From Hymenobacter properus (GTDB lineage: Bacteria; Bacteroidota; Bacteroidia; Cytophagales; Hymenobacteraceae), in the NCBI RefSeq assembly GCF_015694735.1, contig NZ_JADQDP010000006.1, positions 1 to 64,000 of the forward strand: a DNA stretch of 64,000 nucleotides, written 5' to 3'. This document shows positions 1-8,251 of this stretch, one piece after another (within the stretch, counting starts at the first letter, position 1; each line of letters starts with the position of its first letter). The position numbers and the translations under genes were made by a program. Under the pieces are notes generated by a model that searched no databases, was not told the origin of the DNA, and was given only the letters and a program-made list of their open reading frames with translations.

Positions 1-141
1 AAGCGCAAGCACCGCAAGAACATTGCCCGTGCTAACAACAAGCAGAACATCATCAAAAACCTGCTCCGCACCCCCGTCCTCAAAAACGTGGACCTCGAGG
101 AGCTGAAGTCGCGCTTTAGCGCCGCTGCCATCACCGAATAA
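1..141 (+). CDS. C-terminal part of small basic protein, paralogue of the next gene (5' truncated by window edge)
   Basis: The frame is open from base 1 and stops at TAA 139-141. The visible 46 residues are rich in Lys, Arg and Asn (KRKHRKNIARANNKQ) and match the N-terminal region of the next gene almost residue for residue; bases 1-77 are identical to 184-260. The copies then differ mainly at synonymous sites, and this one ends in SAAAITE instead of continuing into a long helical tail. By analogy only about six N-terminal residues lie outside the window, so it is probably a complete protein of about 52 residues in the genome. Function is unknown; the basic helical character would allow nucleic-acid binding, but that is speculation. 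Confidence 0.7.
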   Translation, partial: KRKHRKNIARANNKQNIIKNLLRTPVLKNVDLEELKSRFSAAAITE

Positions 142-165
142 ATAACTCCCTTTCCTTCAACCGCC

Positions 166-654
166 ATGTCCGTTACCCGTCTGAAGCGCAAGCACCGCAA
201 GAACATTGCCCGTGCTAACAACAAGCAGAACATCATCAAAAACCTGCTCCGCACCCCCGTGCTGAAGAACGTGGATTTGGAAGAGCTGAAGTCGCGTTTC
301 GGCACGGCTGCTCCGGCCAAAGCCGAAAGCGGCAGCATCCTGGACACGGTGAAGCACGCCGCCAGCGCGGCTGTTGACAAGGTGAAGGAAGTAGCCGCCG
401 ACGTAGCCCATTCCGCTGCGGTTGAAAAAGTGAAGGAAGTGGCTGCCGACGTAGCCGATGCTGTTTCGCACTCCGAAGTGGTAGAAAAGGCTTCGCACCT
501 GGTGAGCGACGCCGTCGACAAAGTGAAAGAAGTGGTGGCCGGTGACAAAACCGCCGCCAATGCTGCCGCTTTCGACGACGCCGAAGCCGTAACCAAGCCC
601 GTGAACGAAGACGGCCAGGAAGGCGAGCACCCCAAGCCCGAAATCGCGCTGTAA
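166..654 (+). CDS. Small basic/amphipathic-repeat protein, unknown function (tandem paralogue)
   Basis: The protein has 162 residues. Residues 1-45 are basic and duplicate the upstream gene. Residues about 50-140 are a low-complexity, predicted helical tail built from repeated units of the type DKVKEVAADVA, with alternating Lys/Glu/Asp and Ala/Val. This composition resembles LEA-like or apolipoprotein-like amphipathic helices, but I recognise no named family. The ATG at 166 lies 24 nt after the stop of the paralogue, so the two look like a duplicated pair in one transcript. A hairpin terminator follows at 692. The tail is probably an addition to the short ancestral form, since the upstream copy lacks it. 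Confidence 0.7.
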   Translation: MSVTRLKRKHRKNIARANNKQNIIKNLLRTPVLKNVDLEELKSRFGTAAPAKAESGSILDTVKHAASAAVDKVKEVAADVAHSAAVEKVKEVAADVADAVSHSEVVEKASHLVSDAVDKVKEVVAGDKTAANAAAFDDAEAVTKPVNEDGQEGEHPKPEIAL

Positions 655-691
655 GCAGCACCTGCGACTCTGTCAGCAGTTTAAGATTGTA

Positions 692-735
692 GCAAGCCCC
701 GTTGCCTGATTCACAGGCGGCGGGGCTTGTCTGTT
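692..735 (+). terminator. Rho-independent terminator after the duplicated pair
   Basis: Stem CAAGCCCCG (693-701) pairs with CGGGGCTTG (721-729), with an inner GCCTG/CAGGC pairing and a following T-rich stretch (TCTGTTTT). It lies 38 nt after the stop codon at 654. Confidence 0.75.
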
Positions 736-763
736 TTGCCGCCTGTGGTCTCTAATTCCGTTT

Positions 764-931
764 GTCATTGCGAGGGCGCAGCCCGCGGCAATCCGTCCTG
801 TCAACACCAGCACCGTTCTTTTACCAGAAAGCCTCGGTAACGCATTGGTACCGGTGCTTTGTCACAATAGAAGGCTAGCCGCTGAGAACAGGACGGATTG
901 CCGCATTCCGCTGCGCTTCATTCGCAATGAC
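764..931. repeat. Long intergenic inverted repeat (GTCATTGCGA variant)
   Basis: The left arm starts GTCATTGCGAGGGCGCAG (764) and runs to CCGTCCTGT (801). The right arm starts ACAGGACGG (888) and runs to TCGCAATGAC (931). About 86 nt of unrelated sequence separates the arms. This fills most of the 321-nt gap between 654 and 976, in which I see no gene. It has the same architecture as the GTCATGCTGAG repeats elsewhere in the window but a different core, so it is probably a related subfamily. Confidence 0.75.
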
Positions 932-975
932 AAAAGGTTGTTAATGACAAGCCGGCTACATCCGGTGCGCTGGCC

Positions 976-1479
976 TCACCCAGCTCGCTTGCCCAGCTCC
1001 ACCGCTTGCAACTCCACCACCTTCCCGGCCTCGATGCCGAAGCGCAGCAGCGTGCGCACTTGGTGGAAGCCGTGCCGCCCCGCGGCCCCGGGATTCAGGT
1101 GCAGCAGGCCCAGCTTCTTATCGGGCATCACGCGCAGGATGTGGGAGTGGCCGGTGACGAATAGGCCCGGGCGAGCCTCGGCCAGCAGGGGCCGGGCGGC
1201 GGGGGCGTAGTGCCCGGGGTAGCCGCCAATGTGCGTAATGAGCACGCGAAGACCTTCAACTTCAAAATCTTGCACCAGCGGCTGGGTGCGGCGCACGTCC
1301 GCGCCGTCGATATTGCCGTACACGCCCCGGAAGCGCGGCGCCAAGGCCTGCAGTTCGTCCACCACGCGGGCATCGCCGAAATCGCCGGCGTGCCATATTT
1401 CGTCGCAGCCGCGCAGATGATGCGCAATTCGTTCGTCGAGGTAGCCGTGGGTGTCGGAAAGCAGGCCGATGCGTGTCAT
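976..1479 (-). CDS. YfcE/MJ0936-type metallophosphoesterase
   Basis: A 167-residue cytoplasmic phosphoesterase of the calcineurin-like superfamily. The di-metal site is complete: D9-x-H11 in SDTHG, GD at 32-33, N56 in GNID, H83 in ITHIGG, and GHSH at 110-113. Family members hydrolyse phosphodiesters with Mn or Ni; the physiological substrate is usually unknown. I chose the ATG at 1479 because the reading begins MTRIGLLSDTHG, typical for the family; the frame stays open 21 codons further upstream without homology-like sequence. The bases before this start (ATCTTTGCGGC) recur before menC. It is divergent from the Nudix gene at 1616. Confidence 0.88.
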   Translation of the reverse strand: MTRIGLLSDTHGYLDERIAHHLRGCDEIWHAGDFGDARVVDELQALAPRFRGVYGNIDGADVRRTQPLVQDFEVEGLRVLITHIGGYPGHYAPAARPLLAEARPGLFVTGHSHILRVMPDKKLGLLHLNPGAAGRHGFHQVRTLLRFGIEAGKVVELQAVELGKRAG

Positions 1480-1615
1480 GCCGCAAAGATGGGGCAGGCC
1501 GCCGAATCGGTTCGGCCCCGTATCTTGCAGCCGCCGCTCCAAGCATTGTTTATCCTTTTTTTCTGATTTCGGCGGCTCCGTTGCCCGTTATCGTTTCCCC
1601 AAGCCGCTTTTCCCG

Positions 1616-2320
1616 ATGAATATTTTCATCAACGACATTCCGCTGGTCATCAAAAAGCTCAGCGAAAAAGTATACAAGCACAAGTTCGACCTCATACTGA
1701 GCCCCGACGACGATTTCACGTCGAAGGACCTGGTGGGCGACGTGCTGGTAAAAGACGCTGGCCCCCTGTTCATCGACCGCCTGCTGCGCCTGATGGAAGT
1801 GAAAAAGCTGAAAAAGCTGAAGTCGCTCACCATGCTGGTCAAAAAGAAGAAGCACGTCATCCTGCATCTCAAAGACCAGTTCAAGATTGCCAAAGCCGGC
1901 GGCGGGCTGGTGGTGAAGGGCGACCAGGTGCTGATGATTTACCGCCTCGGCAAGTGGGACCTGCCCAAGGGCAAGCTCAAGAGCGACGAGGACACCGCCG
2001 CCGGCGCCTTGCGCGAAGTGGAGGAGGAAACCAACATCAAGCTCGAACTGGGCGAAAAGCTGCCCAGCACCTGGCATAGCTACGCCTACAAGGGTAATAA
2101 GATGCTGAAGAAAACCAGCTGGTTTCTCATGAAGTGCCTCGATGACAGCCTGATGAAGCCCCAAACCGAGGAGTACATCGAGGAGGTGCGCTGGATGTCG
2201 CCCCAGGAGGCTCTGGCCAAGCTGGAGGATTCTTACGCCTCCATTGCCCTGGTGATGCGGCATTACCTGAGCGAAATGGCCGGCAAGCCTGCCAAGGAAG
2301 CTCCGGCGGCTGGTAAATAA
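1616..2320 (+). CDS. Nudix hydrolase with N-terminal extension
   Basis: A 234-residue protein. The C-terminal half carries a Nudix box at residues 119-141: G119, E125, then R133-E134 and E137-E138, which coordinate metal for pyrophosphate hydrolysis of nucleoside diphosphate-linked substrates. The usual Gly in the EExGU end of the motif is Asn (N140), a deviation worth noting. Residues 1-95 form a Lys-rich N-terminal extension common to Bacteroidota homologues. The ATG at 1616 starts MNIFINDIP; the upstream in-frame extension overlaps the divergent gene's control region and is rejected. A lipoprotein gene follows after 20 nt on the same strand. Confidence 0.85.
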   Translation: MNIFINDIPLVIKKLSEKVYKHKFDLILSPDDDFTSKDLVGDVLVKDAGPLFIDRLLRLMEVKKLKKLKSLTMLVKKKKHVILHLKDQFKIAKAGGGLVVKGDQVLMIYRLGKWDLPKGKLKSDEDTAAGALREVEEETNIKLELGEKLPSTWHSYAYKGNKMLKKTSWFLMKCLDDSLMKPQTEEYIEEVRWMSPQEALAKLEDSYASIALVMRHYLSEMAGKPAKEAPAAGK

Positions 2321-2340
2321 ATATCATTATATTGCGGTCT

Positions 2341-2835
2341 ATGCGACCGATTCTGATAGGAGCAGGCGTGGTATTGGCGGCGACGGCGCTGAGCGTGGGC
2401 GGCTGCTCGGGTGCGCACGAGCGGTCGCGCGAGCACGCCACCCGCCCAGCCGCCTCCGGCCGGGCCGCGGCCAGCCTCGACGTGCCGTCCCTGCTGGCGC
2501 TGTCGTTTGATGAGCTAAACCAGCAGCTGGGGCCGTGGCAACACCTGCCGCCCGGCTTCGTCGACCCCACGCTGGACCCCCGTTCGCAACGCCAGGGCCC
2601 TGTCGACTCGATGGCGATGTTTCGGCGCGGCGGCCTGGCGCTGGTGGTGGCCTACAACTACCGCACCCGCCGCGTGAACGACCTGCTGCTGCTGGGCAGC
2701 AACGAAGAAGAACTCATGCGCCGCGCCCACCTGCAGCTCGGCGCCGACCGCTACCTGGTGCTGCCCGTGTTTCAGGCCCGCCAACCCACTCAACTGATGG
2801 GGCTGCGGGTACTGGCACTGGCGCTCAATCAGTAA
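2341..2835 (+). CDS. Small lipoprotein, unknown function
   Basis: 164 residues. The N-terminus is a short lipoprotein signal (MRPILIGAGVVLAATALSV) ending in GGC, with the putative lipidated Cys at residue 22. The rest is a small soluble domain with a DSMAMFRRGG…VVAYNYRTRRVNDLLLLG core that I do not recognise. It starts at ATG 2341, 20 nt after the Nudix stop, and is probably co-transcribed with it. Its TAA (2833-2835) directly abuts the stop of convergent coaD, leaving no intergenic space for a separate terminator. Confidence 0.7.
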   Translation: MRPILIGAGVVLAATALSVGGCSGAHERSREHATRPAASGRAAASLDVPSLLALSFDELNQQLGPWQHLPPGFVDPTLDPRSQRQGPVDSMAMFRRGGLALVVAYNYRTRRVNDLLLLGSNEEELMRRAHLQLGADRYLVLPVFQARQPTQLMGLRVLALALNQ

Positions 2836-3303
2836 TCAGGATGCCAGCGGCGGCAGGGCGAAGGGCAGGAACGCATCCACGTTGCCGCCGTAGCGGTGAA
2901 TGTCGCGGATGATGGTGCTGCTGATGGCGCCCAAGTCCGGCGCGGTCAGCAGAAAGACTGTTTCCAGGCCGGAGTTGACATGCTGGTTGCCGTAGGCAAT
3001 GGGCTTTTCGTACTCAAAATCGATGCTGTTGCGCAGGCCGCGCAGCAGAAAGCGGGCGCCTACTTCGCGGGCAAATTCTGCCGTGAGGCCCCGGAACGTG
3101 CGCACCGACACCCGGGGCTCGTGCTGGAACACCTCGTCAAGCAGCGCCAGCATTTGCTCGATGGGCACGTAACGCTGCTTGCTGCTATTGGTGCCTATGG
3201 CGACGATGACTTCGTCAAACAGCTCTACGCCGCGCCGCACAATGTCGAGGTGCCCGTTGGTGAAGGGGTCGAAAGAGCCGGGAAAGAGGGCGATGCGGGG
3301 CAT
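2836..3303 (-). CDS. coaD: Phosphopantetheine adenylyltransferase
   Basis: 155 residues, the normal length for CoaD. It transfers AMP from ATP to 4'-phosphopantetheine, giving dephospho-CoA in coenzyme A synthesis. The nucleotidyltransferase signature is clear: PGSFDPFTNGH at residues 8-18, with the TNGH His, and the C-terminal ISSTIIR motif. The start MPRIALFPG is the canonical one. It is followed upstream (genomically to the right) by a DUF3822 gene, the usual neighbour of coaD in Bacteroidota. Confidence 0.96.
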   Translation of the reverse strand: MPRIALFPGSFDPFTNGHLDIVRRGVELFDEVIVAIGTNSSKQRYVPIEQMLALLDEVFQHEPRVSVRTFRGLTAEFAREVGARFLLRGLRNSIDFEYEKPIAYGNQHVNSGLETVFLLTAPDLGAISSTIIRDIHRYGGNVDAFLPFALPPLAS

Positions 3304-3388
3304 GAATGAAGGCAGAGTTTTGAGGGTTGGATGTTAAGTTAAGCGTATTGGTCAAATTCAACCCTCAACCCTTAGAGCTCAACATTAT

Positions 3389-4258
3389 TTACGCAAAGTG
3401 CAGGCTGAACAAGTCGAAGTAACGATACTCAAACACGTCGTTGAGCCGGTAGCTGTACTGCACGTTGCCGGGGCGGGGGCCAAAGCGCACCTGGCGCACG
3501 TAGGTGCGCAGCAGGCTGAAAATGGCTGAATCGGGCGTGAGCTCGCCCCATACGGTCACCTCGTCCTCGTCGGGGTTGAGGCCCAGCTCCTGCATCACCA
3601 GAATGGTGTAGTACACCACGTCCTCGGCCGTGGAGCAGGGGAAGACGTTGCAGTATTCTAAACTTTGGCCCAGCACCACCAGCGTCAGCTCCTGCGGGCC
3701 AGGGTTGAGGTAGAGACGGCGGGGCGACGCGGCCCCGCGCTGGTGCACCAGCCCGGCCAGCAGGGCGCTGGTGTGGTGCAAGAGGCGGCCGCTGGCCCCG
3801 TGGGTGGTGCTGAGCCAGCTGGCCAGGGCGGCATCGGCGGCAAACACGTTCACCAGCTCCAGGCCCGGGTGGGCGGTGTGGCGCACGGTTTCGAAGGGCG
3901 TGAGGAAGTGGTGCAGGCGCAGGGTCGCTTCCTCATCGCCGGCCCGGAACAGGGGCGCCGGCAGCAGCGTGAAGGCGCGGCCCGTGATGGCGAGGCGCAC
4001 GGCGTTCCAGCCCCGCTGGCCCAGGCAGTCGTGCTGCGCGGCCAGCGCCGGCAGGCCCCCCGTCGGTAGCGGGTGCTCTTCGAGCGCCACGAACTTGTTG
4101 CGCTCAACATCGGCCACCGCCAGCTGCAGGCGCGTGGGGCTGGCCAGCAAATACAGGTTGTACGCCCCCAGCGCGGTGGTATCGAACGTCTCGTCGCGCA
4201 GTCGCAACGAGGCGTTGACGGCGGACGCGGAAGCAGCTGAAGCGGAGGAGGCAGACAC
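3389..4258 (-). CDS. DUF3822 family protein
   Basis: 289 residues. The first 16 residues are a Ser/Ala low-complexity run, followed by a domain beginning NASLRLRDETFD. I place it in DUF3822 by its overall pattern and its position directly upstream of coaD, which is the conserved arrangement in Bacteroidota. Family members are thought to adopt an actin-like (PilM/FtsA-related) fold; their role is not established. The 85-nt gap to coaD contains a weak inverted repeat (TGAGGGTTG / CAACCCTCA) but no obvious terminator, so the two are probably co-transcribed. Confidence 0.75.
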   Translation of the reverse strand: MSASSASAASASAVNASLRLRDETFDTTALGAYNLYLLASPTRLQLAVADVERNKFVALEEHPLPTGGLPALAAQHDCLGQRGWNAVRLAITGRAFTLLPAPLFRAGDEEATLRLHHFLTPFETVRHTAHPGLELVNVFAADAALASWLSTTHGASGRLLHHTSALLAGLVHQRGAASPRRLYLNPGPQELTLVVLGQSLEYCNVFPCSTAEDVVYYTILVMQELGLNPDEDEVTVWGELTPDSAIFSLLRTYVRQVRFGPRPGNVQYSYRLNDVFEYRYFDLFSLHFA

Positions 4259-4323
4259 GAATTCGACGCGAAAAGGCCCGAAGATAACGCTTCGCGGAAT
4301 GCCGAACGAAAAGTGTAGAAATT

Positions 4324-4432
4324 ACGGCTGCCATCCTGCGCGCAGCGCAGGACCTTTTCACGCTGGAAGTCGGCGACGAGAGAAGGTTCTTCGTCGCTGC
4401 TCGAGCCGCAGAATGCGCAGGATGGCAGCCGT
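4324..4432. repeat. Intergenic inverted repeat (GGCTGCCATCCTGCG variant)
   Basis: The left arm begins ACGGCTGCCATCCTGCG (4324) and continues into GCAGGACCTT. The right arm carries AGAAGGTTCT (4382) and ends CAGGATGGCAGCCGT. It has the same layout as the other long inverted repeats, with the GGACCTTCTC-like core also seen at 33262 and 30198, but different outer ends. It lies between two minus-strand genes. Confidence 0.65.
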
Positions 4433-4445
4433 GATTGTTCAGTCC

Positions 4446-4949
4446 TCAGGCAAAGCGCTGCTGGGGCACAAATACGTCGTCGGGGCTGAGCAGGTGCTGC
4501 AACACCGGATGTACCTGGTTCGGGGGCAGTTGCAGCAGCTGGCGCGGCGTTAGCCAGGCCAGCTCGGTGAGCAGCTGCTGATGGGAAGCATGCTCGGGGT
4601 CGTGGCCAAGCCGGGGCTGCGCGGCATCTTCGGCAATGACTTCGAAAAACAGCTCCAGGGCCTGCAGCTTGTCGGTGCTGAACTCGTGCAAGTGCAGAAA
4701 GCGGCCTACCTGTACCGTCAGGCCGGTTTCTTCCCGAAACTCGCGGACCAGGGCCTCCCGAATGCTTTCGCCGAATTGCCACCCGCCCCCCGGCGGCGAC
4801 CAAAACGAAGCGCTATCCGGCAGCAAGCCGCGGTGCGCGGCCAGCAGCAGCGCGCCATCGCGCAGGAGCACCCCGCCGATGCGTACACGCACTTTGCCCG
4901 AATACGCGGCCAGCAAGGCTTCAGAATCAGCAGGAATGGAATTGGCCAT
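4446..4949 (-). CDS. Nudix hydrolase
   Basis: 167 residues with a perfect Nudix box at 55-77 (G55, E61, R69-E70, E73-E74, G76-L77). The surrounding sequence (FWSPPGGGWQFGES) resembles small MutT/ADP-sugar-type Nudix enzymes, but substrate cannot be set from sequence. I chose ATG 4949 (MANSIPADSE). Another in-frame ATG at 5042 would add 31 residues of poorly conserved character, so start confidence is moderate. The gene lies downstream of a DUF4126 gene on the same strand. Confidence 0.85.
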   Translation of the reverse strand: MANSIPADSEALLAAYSGKVRVRIGGVLLRDGALLLAAHRGLLPDSASFWSPPGGGWQFGESIREALVREFREETGLTVQVGRFLHLHEFSTDKLQALELFFEVIAEDAAQPRLGHDPEHASHQQLLTELAWLTPRQLLQLPPNQVHPVLQHLLSPDDVFVPQQRFA

Positions 4950-5071
4950 GGGAGCAGGAACGGCGGCGAAAGCCGTTTTCAAAAGGAATAGCTTAGCCGG
5001 AAGCCGGCCTAGTGTGCAAGCCAAACGCGTAGCCGCAGGCATTGTTTTGCGCCGGCCCCGGAAAATAGAAT

Positions 5072-5668
5072 TCAGCCGTTGGCCCGGGCGGCCCGCCGCC
5101 GGGCCCGCCAGCGGCGCAGGCGGCTCAGCACATACACCACCAGCAAGAGCACCAGCCCGGCTGCCAGCAGGGGCAAGAGCAGCGTGAGCGCCACGCCGCC
5201 AATGGCCAGCGTGTTTTCGGCCGTGGCCAGCACGGGGTTGGCGAGGCCGGCGGTGGTGGCGGTGGAGGCGCCCCGCAGCAGTGCCGTGGCCGTTTGAACC
5301 AGTCCGGCCGTGCCGCCGCCCACCAACACGCCCAGCGTCCAGCGCACGGTGGGGTCGAGGTGGGGGAGGGCCGAGGTCATGAGGATGGTGCCAGCCACAA
5401 ACGAGGCAGGCGTGGTCAGCGTGTCGAGGACGTGGTCGACCACCGGGATGTAGTAGCCCGCGATTTCGGCCAGCGTGGCCGTGCCCAGCGTGAGCAGCGC
5501 CGCCCAGCTGCCCAGCCACACAAAGCCCGCGGCCGGCGTGAGGTAGCCAAAGTGGTAGCACAGACTGGCCGCCAGCAGCGGCACAAACACCCGAAACCCG
5601 CTGCATGCTGCCAGGCCCAGCCCCAGCGCGCCGGCCATCAGGTATTGCATTGCCGGTAGCTGTTCCAT
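5072..5668 (-). CDS. DUF4126 integral membrane protein
   Basis: 198 residues, strongly hydrophobic, with about five to six membrane segments and a basic Arg/Ala-rich C-terminal tail (SRLRRWRARRRAARANG) expected to face the cytoplasm. The N-terminal block GLGLAACSGFRVFVPLLAAS and the internal DTLTTPASFVAGT are typical of DUF4126. Function is unknown. It is transcribed towards the Nudix gene at 4446, with 122 nt between. Confidence 0.8.
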   Translation of the reverse strand: MEQLPAMQYLMAGALGLGLAACSGFRVFVPLLAASLCYHFGYLTPAAGFVWLGSWAALLTLGTATLAEIAGYYIPVVDHVLDTLTTPASFVAGTILMTSALPHLDPTVRWTLGVLVGGGTAGLVQTATALLRGASTATTAGLANPVLATAENTLAIGGVALTLLLPLLAAGLVLLLVVYVLSRLRRWRARRRAARANG

Positions 5669-5722
5669 AATGCGTTTGGGGAGAAAAGGTGAAAGGAAAG
5701 TGTGGGGCGCGCCCTTAGCAAG

Positions 5723-5730
5723 TACCTTTG
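5723..5730 (+). promoter_or_regulatory. Possible Bacteroidota -7 element
   Basis: TACCTTTG fits the Bacteroidota primary sigma -7 consensus TAnnTTTG. It lies 147 nt before the GTG of the thioesterase gene. I see no good TTTG -33 element at the expected distance, so this is weak support. Confidence 0.3.
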
Positions 5731-5877
5731 GCTTACCGAACCGAAAAGGGGCTGTACAGCCTGTATGAGCAGGTTTTTAGTTCTCGAGAGTTCTAACGTT
5801 TAGTACAAAGTACAAAGCGGTACAACGATGTTATTTCATCGGTTGTCCTCACGCTTAAGCAAACTTAACCGATTTCC

Positions 5878-6318
5878 GTGTCTGCAAATACCCCTGAAAC
5901 CACTGCCGCGCCCGAACTCGAAGCCCGCATTCGCCGCAAGCTCACCGGGCAGCGTTTTATGCACCTGATTGGCGCCGACCTCACCAGCATCACGCCCGGC
6001 CGCGTGGAGGCCGAGCTGGTCCTGGCCGATAAGCACCTGCAGCAGCGCGGCTTCGCGCACGGCGGCCTCATTGCCACGCTGGCCGATTTGGTGGCCGGTT
6101 TTGCGGCCGTCACGCTCGTGCCCGACAACTTTGGTGTGGTAACCTCCGATTTGAAAATCTCCTACCTGCACCCCGGCGTCGGCCGGCAAATCAAAGCCAT
6201 CGGTTGGGTGCTGAAAGCCGGGCGGCGCCTGCACTTCTGCGAGGCGGAGGTGTGGTGCGATGAGCTGCTGATTGCCAAGGCCAGCGCCACCATGGCAGTG
6301 ATTGAGCCGGCGACTTAA
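5878..6318 (+). CDS. PaaI-type hotdog-fold thioesterase
   Basis: 146 residues, a normal length for single-hotdog acyl-CoA thioesterases. The motif FAHGGLIATLAD (H61, G62, G63, D70) is the PaaI/YdiI-like active-site region. The protein should hydrolyse an acyl- or aryl-CoA thioester in the cytoplasm; the substrate is not predictable. The start is a GTG at 5878 (MSANTPETTA); no in-frame ATG lies closer to the conserved region. It is followed after 21 nt by a decayed small gene. Confidence 0.85.
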   Translation: MSANTPETTAAPELEARIRRKLTGQRFMHLIGADLTSITPGRVEAELVLADKHLQQRGFAHGGLIATLADLVAGFAAVTLVPDNFGVVTSDLKISYLHPGVGRQIKAIGWVLKAGRRLHFCEAEVWCDELLIAKASATMAVIEPAT

Positions 6319-6339
6319 CGTTTTACCACCAGAACCCCG

Positions 6340-6710
6340 ATGGACGCATTGCATAGCCAACTCGAAAAGTGGCTGCACGAAATTTTAAGCAGCGAGAAAC
6401 CAGCAGCGGAAATTTCTGCTTACCGCTTTGGCCTCGGGGAAGTAGAAGAAGGCTATGTTTTGTATCTGGCTGGCTCGCGAGCTACGACGAAACAAATGAT
6501 GATTGGGCTGCTGACGCTCCGGAATTTGTGGCCAAGAATGAATTCATTATTTCGAATGAAAACGAGCAAGAGTGGTATTAGATACTACTTGGCGTAATTT
6601 ATTCCTTGGGGCGACTGTTAAGACAAGACCCGGCGCAATTCTCTTTTTTGGGTGGTAATATGCCCGTGTACACTGGCTTTGAAAGCGGTGATTTATACCG
6701 AATAAAATAA
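6340..6710 (+). pseudogene. Frameshifted, stop-interrupted small protein resembling immunity-like proteins
   Basis: From ATG 6340 the frame reads MDALHSQLEKWLHEI…EEGYVLYLAGS up to about 6478. There coding sense passes to another frame, which continues SYDETNDDWAADAPEFVAKN and ISNENEQEWY, meets TAG at 6579-6581, and continues sensibly (LLGVIYSLGRLLR, then VYTGFESGDLYRIK) to TAA 6708-6710. One frameshift and one nonsense codon thus separate about 120 residues of a coherent protein. The YDE-ND-DW and C-terminal GF-GDL features recall small immunity-like proteins of polymorphic toxin systems, but the family is not certain. The final TAA overlaps the ATG of the helicase, as expected of a former operon member. 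Confidence 0.7.
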
Positions 6711-8140
6711 TGCTCTCCCTCCGCACCCCGTCCGTCCGCGACTACTTCCCCTACGAACCCACCGAAGACCAGGCCCTGTTGTTCACGCAGCTTGATGCCT
6801 TCTTGAAGGACCAGCTGCCGGGGCGCAAGATTTTTGTGCTGCGCGGCTACGCCGGCACCGGCAAAACCACCGTGGTGAGTGCCCTGGTGCAATGGCTGCA
6901 CAAGCTGCAGCGTAAATACACGCTGCTGGCCCCCACCGGCCGCGCCGCCAAGGTAATGGCGGGATATGCCGGCGTGCCGGCCAGCACCATCCACAAGAAA
7001 ATCTACCGCCAGACCTCGGGCGCGCCTTCCGAGCGGCTCAACTTCCAGCGCCAGCCCAACCGCACCGAGCAAACCCTCTACATCGTGGACGAGGCCTCGA
7101 TGATTTCGGACGAGAAAGCCTTCGGCGAAAACGGCTTGCTCGACGATTTGATGGGCTACGTGTTCGAGAAAACCAGCAACAAGCTGCTGCTCATAGGCGA
7201 CACGGCCCAGCTGCCGCCGGTGGGCCAGCTCCTGAGCCCGGCCCTCGACCCCGAGCTGCTGGCGCACCGCTTCCGGGCCACGGTGGGCAGCGTGGAGCTG
7301 CGCCAGGTGATGCGCCAGGCCCAGCAGTCGGGCATTCTCGTAAATGCCACCGAGCTACGTGAGGAATTGCGCGAGGAAGAGCCTAATATCCAGTTGCATA
7401 CTAAGGGCTTCCGCGACATTTTCAAGATGGGCGGCGACAAGCTGGAGGACGGTCTGCGCTGGGCCTACCGCAACTTCGGGCACGAGAATACCACCATCAT
7501 CTGCCGCTCCAACCGCAACGCCAACCAGTACAACCAGCTCATCCGGCGGGCCTTGTTCGATGCGGAGGAGGAGATTGAGGGCGGCGACTACCTCATGGTG
7601 GTGCGCAACAACTACTTCTGGTTGCCCAAGGAGTCGGAAATTGGCTTCCTGGCCAACGGTGATTTCCTGGAAATCAAAAAGGTGATTCGGCGCGAGGAAG
7701 TGTACGGCTTCCACTTCGCCCAGGCGCTGGTGCGGCTGGTAGACTACCCCGACGAGCCCGAAATTGAAGTGAAGCTGCTGCTCGACACGCTGCACACCGA
7801 AAGCCCGGCCCTCCCTTCGGACCGCAACAATGCCCTGTATATGGCCGTGAGCGAGGACTACGCCCACCTCACCACCAAGGCCGAGCGCTACAAGGAAATG
7901 CGCAAAGACCCCTACCTCAATGCTCTGCAAGTCAAGTTTGCCTACGCCCTCACTTGCCACAAGGCCCAGGGCGGGCAGTGGCAGGCCGTGTTTGTCGACC
8001 ACGGCTTTCTCAAGCCCGACGAGCCGCTGGCGGGCGAGTTTGCGCGCTGGCTCTACACGGCCATCACGCGGGCATCGGAGCGGTTATTCTTGCTCAATTT
8101 CCAGCAGAAGCTGATTTCCGACCCGGTGGAAGAGGAATAA
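6710..8140 (+). CDS. RecD-like superfamily 1 ATP-dependent DNA helicase
   Basis: 476 residues. Walker A is GYAGTGKT at 46-53; Walker B is YIVDEAS near 127-133; motif III is GDTAQLPPV. The C-terminus has the UvrD/RecD2-type signature YALTCHKAQGGQW followed by LYTAITRASERLFLL. These define a small RecD/Dda-like SF1B helicase without the RecD2 N-terminal domain, likely a DNA repair or replication accessory helicase in the cytoplasm. The ATG at 6710 overlaps by one base the stop of the preceding decayed gene. Confidence 0.9.
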   Translation: MLSLRTPSVRDYFPYEPTEDQALLFTQLDAFLKDQLPGRKIFVLRGYAGTGKTTVVSALVQWLHKLQRKYTLLAPTGRAAKVMAGYAGVPASTIHKKIYRQTSGAPSERLNFQRQPNRTEQTLYIVDEASMISDEKAFGENGLLDDLMGYVFEKTSNKLLLIGDTAQLPPVGQLLSPALDPELLAHRFRATVGSVELRQVMRQAQQSGILVNATELREELREEEPNIQLHTKGFRDIFKMGGDKLEDGLRWAYRNFGHENTTIICRSNRNANQYNQLIRRALFDAEEEIEGGDYLMVVRNNYFWLPKESEIGFLANGDFLEIKKVIRREEVYGFHFAQALVRLVDYPDEPEIEVKLLLDTLHTESPALPSDRNNALYMAVSEDYAHLTTKAERYKEMRKDPYLNALQVKFAYALTCHKAQGGQWQAVFVDHGFLKPDEPLAGEFARWLYTAITRASERLFLLNFQQKLISDPVEEE

Positions 8141-8251
8141 GAAATGGGCTGGGGCACTTCTTTCCACCCCGGCCCGGAATGAAATTTGCCGGGCGCGGGT
8201 TTCCGTTACTTCACGGTATCTTCAGGCTTGGTTGCCAAGTTTGGCCGTAAA

